The notes beneath the pieces were generated by a model. It did no database searches, was not told the DNA's origin, and saw nothing but the letters and a program-made list of their open reading frames with translations. Positions 63,515 to 64,000 of a stretch of 64,000 bases of DNA are shown piece by piece. Origin of the DNA: Pelagibius sp040217155 (GTDB taxonomy: Bacteria > Pseudomonadota > Alphaproteobacteria > Kiloniellales > Kiloniellaceae); NCBI GenBank assembly GCA_040217155.1, contig JAVJNS010000035.1, positions 62,001 to 126,000 on the forward strand, in the 5' to 3' direction. How positions within the stretch are numbered: the first letter of the stretch is position 1; each line of letters opens with the position of its first letter. A program made the translations under genes and the position numbers.

Positions 63515-63883
63515 TCAGCCGTGCGGCGGGCGGATCATGCGGCCGAGGGGCTGGCCGCCGAAGATGTGCAGGTGGAAGTGCGGCACTTCCTGATGGCCGT
63601 GGACGCCGGTGTTGGCGAGCACGCGGTAGCCGTCGTCGTTGAGGCCCAGATCCTTGGCGATCCGGCCGGCGGCGCGGAAAAAGCCGGTGATCTCGGCCTC
63701 GCTCGCCTGCTCGGAAAAGTCGGCAAAGGAGACGTAGCTGCTCTTGGGGATCACCAGCACGTGCACCCGGGTCTGCGGCTGGATGTCGTGAAAAGCGAGG
63801 ACAAAGTCATCCTCGTAGACCTTGTTGCAGGGGATTTCGCCGCGCAGGATCTTGGCGAAGATATTGCTCTCGTCGTAGGCCAT
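63515..63883 (-). CDS. HIT family (HINT) nucleotide-binding protein
   Basis: 122-residue purine nucleoside phosphoramidase-like protein. It starts YDESNIFAKILRGEIPCNKV and ends QEVPHFHLHIFGGQPLG, with the His-x-His-x-His triad. IQPQTRVHVLVIPKSSYVSF lies between. HINT enzymes split AMP-lysine-type phosphoramidates. GGAGGGGAG precedes the ATG. hisE is immediately upstream on the same strand, a common alphaproteobacterial pair. Confidence 0.93.
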   Translation of the reverse strand: MAYDESNIFAKILRGEIPCNKVYEDDFVLAFHDIQPQTRVHVLVIPKSSYVSFADFSEQASEAEITGFFRAAGRIAKDLGLNDDGYRVLANTGVHGHQEVPHFHLHIFGGQPLGRMIRPPHG

Positions 63884-63938
63884 GGCGCTTCTCCCCTCCG
63901 TCTTTGCCGGCTCCTCTGCGCGGCTCGGTCTTGTCCGG

Positions 63939-64000
63939 CTAATCCTGGGGGCGCGCGGCCTTCTCGGCAATGCCGGAAATGCCCTTGCGGCCCTCCAGCG
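63939..64000 (-). CDS. hisE: C-terminus of probable phosphoribosyl-ATP pyrophosphatase HisE
   Basis: Only the last 20 codons are in the window, reading LEGRKGISGIAEKAARPQD and stop. The GISGIAEKAARP ending is that of alphaproteobacterial HisE proteins (histidine synthesis, second step), and HisE-HIT adjacency supports it. The rest lies beyond the window, so the call depends on the tail and context. Confidence 0.6.
   Translation of the reverse strand, partial: LEGRKGISGIAEKAARPQD

Overview
The window is a GC-rich chromosomal stretch from an alphaproteobacterium, most likely a Rhodospirillales or Kiloniellales-like lineage. Evidence is the MucR/Ros-type regulator, the phoR-pstSCAB-phoU-phoB order with long-form PstC and PstA, the grpE-hrcA-rph-rdgB-hemW and dnaK-dnaJ blocks, a phasin, a bactofilin and a hisE-HIT gene pair. 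The assignment to lineage rests on remembered gene order and protein style, not on a search. No rRNA, tRNA, insertion sequence, prophage or CRISPR array is visible. The window is almost wholly coding and reads as core genome.

Layout. 1-7925 (minus strand): a CorC-like CBS protein (partial), ybeY, phoH, miaB, a plsC-type acyltransferase next to an OlsB-like N-acyltransferase, fur, mucR, rimI, tsaB. 8029-10956: three cell-wall genes, a VanX-type dipeptidase, a polysaccharide deacetylase and a Bax-like glucosaminidase. 11212-18399 (minus): nfu, a universal stress protein, trpS, murJ, glnD. 18569-21541 (plus): a lipoprotein, then a MarR-like regulator, an exported protein of unknown function, a hexameric tyrosine-coordinated haem protein (HTHP) and a thioredoxin-fold protein. 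21616-27475: mutS, a glycine-rich stress-type protein, maeB. 27587-35576 (plus): the phosphate regulon, with a three-unit Pho box in front of pstS. 35587-40368 (minus): macro-domain protein, ampG, typA, adenosine-kinase-like pfkB protein. 40592-44644: EI24 membrane protein, bactofilin, lipoprotein, nth, DUF2244, dapB. 44721-54365: 2OG-oxygenase-like protein, dnaJ, dnaK, a small membrane protein, alkB, grpE, hrcA, rph, rdgB, hemW. 54371-58650: lpoA-like, rsmI, yraN, a BON lipoprotein and a SirB1-like protein. 58688-64000: gshB, phasin, comM-like ATPase, GNAT, alpha/beta hydrolase, HIT protein, and the tail of hisE.

The least ordinary region is 19140-21541. A regulator with an added C-terminal Cys/His cluster is read from a strong promoter whose spacer is occupied by a perfect inverted repeat. 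A terminator-like hairpin contains the regulator's own stop codon. Behind it lie an exported unknown protein, HTHP (a small haem peroxidase-like protein) and a redoxin overlapping HTHP by four bases. I infer a redox, haem or peroxide-responsive module; its physiological role is not known to me and the grouping is an inference from position.

Other points of interest are the Pho box, GC-rich hairpins after pstS and after the exported-protein gene, a lysine/proline repeat tail on endonuclease III, a C8 tract right after the dapB start codon, and the conserved lpoA-rsmI-yraN-BON lipoprotein block without diaA.
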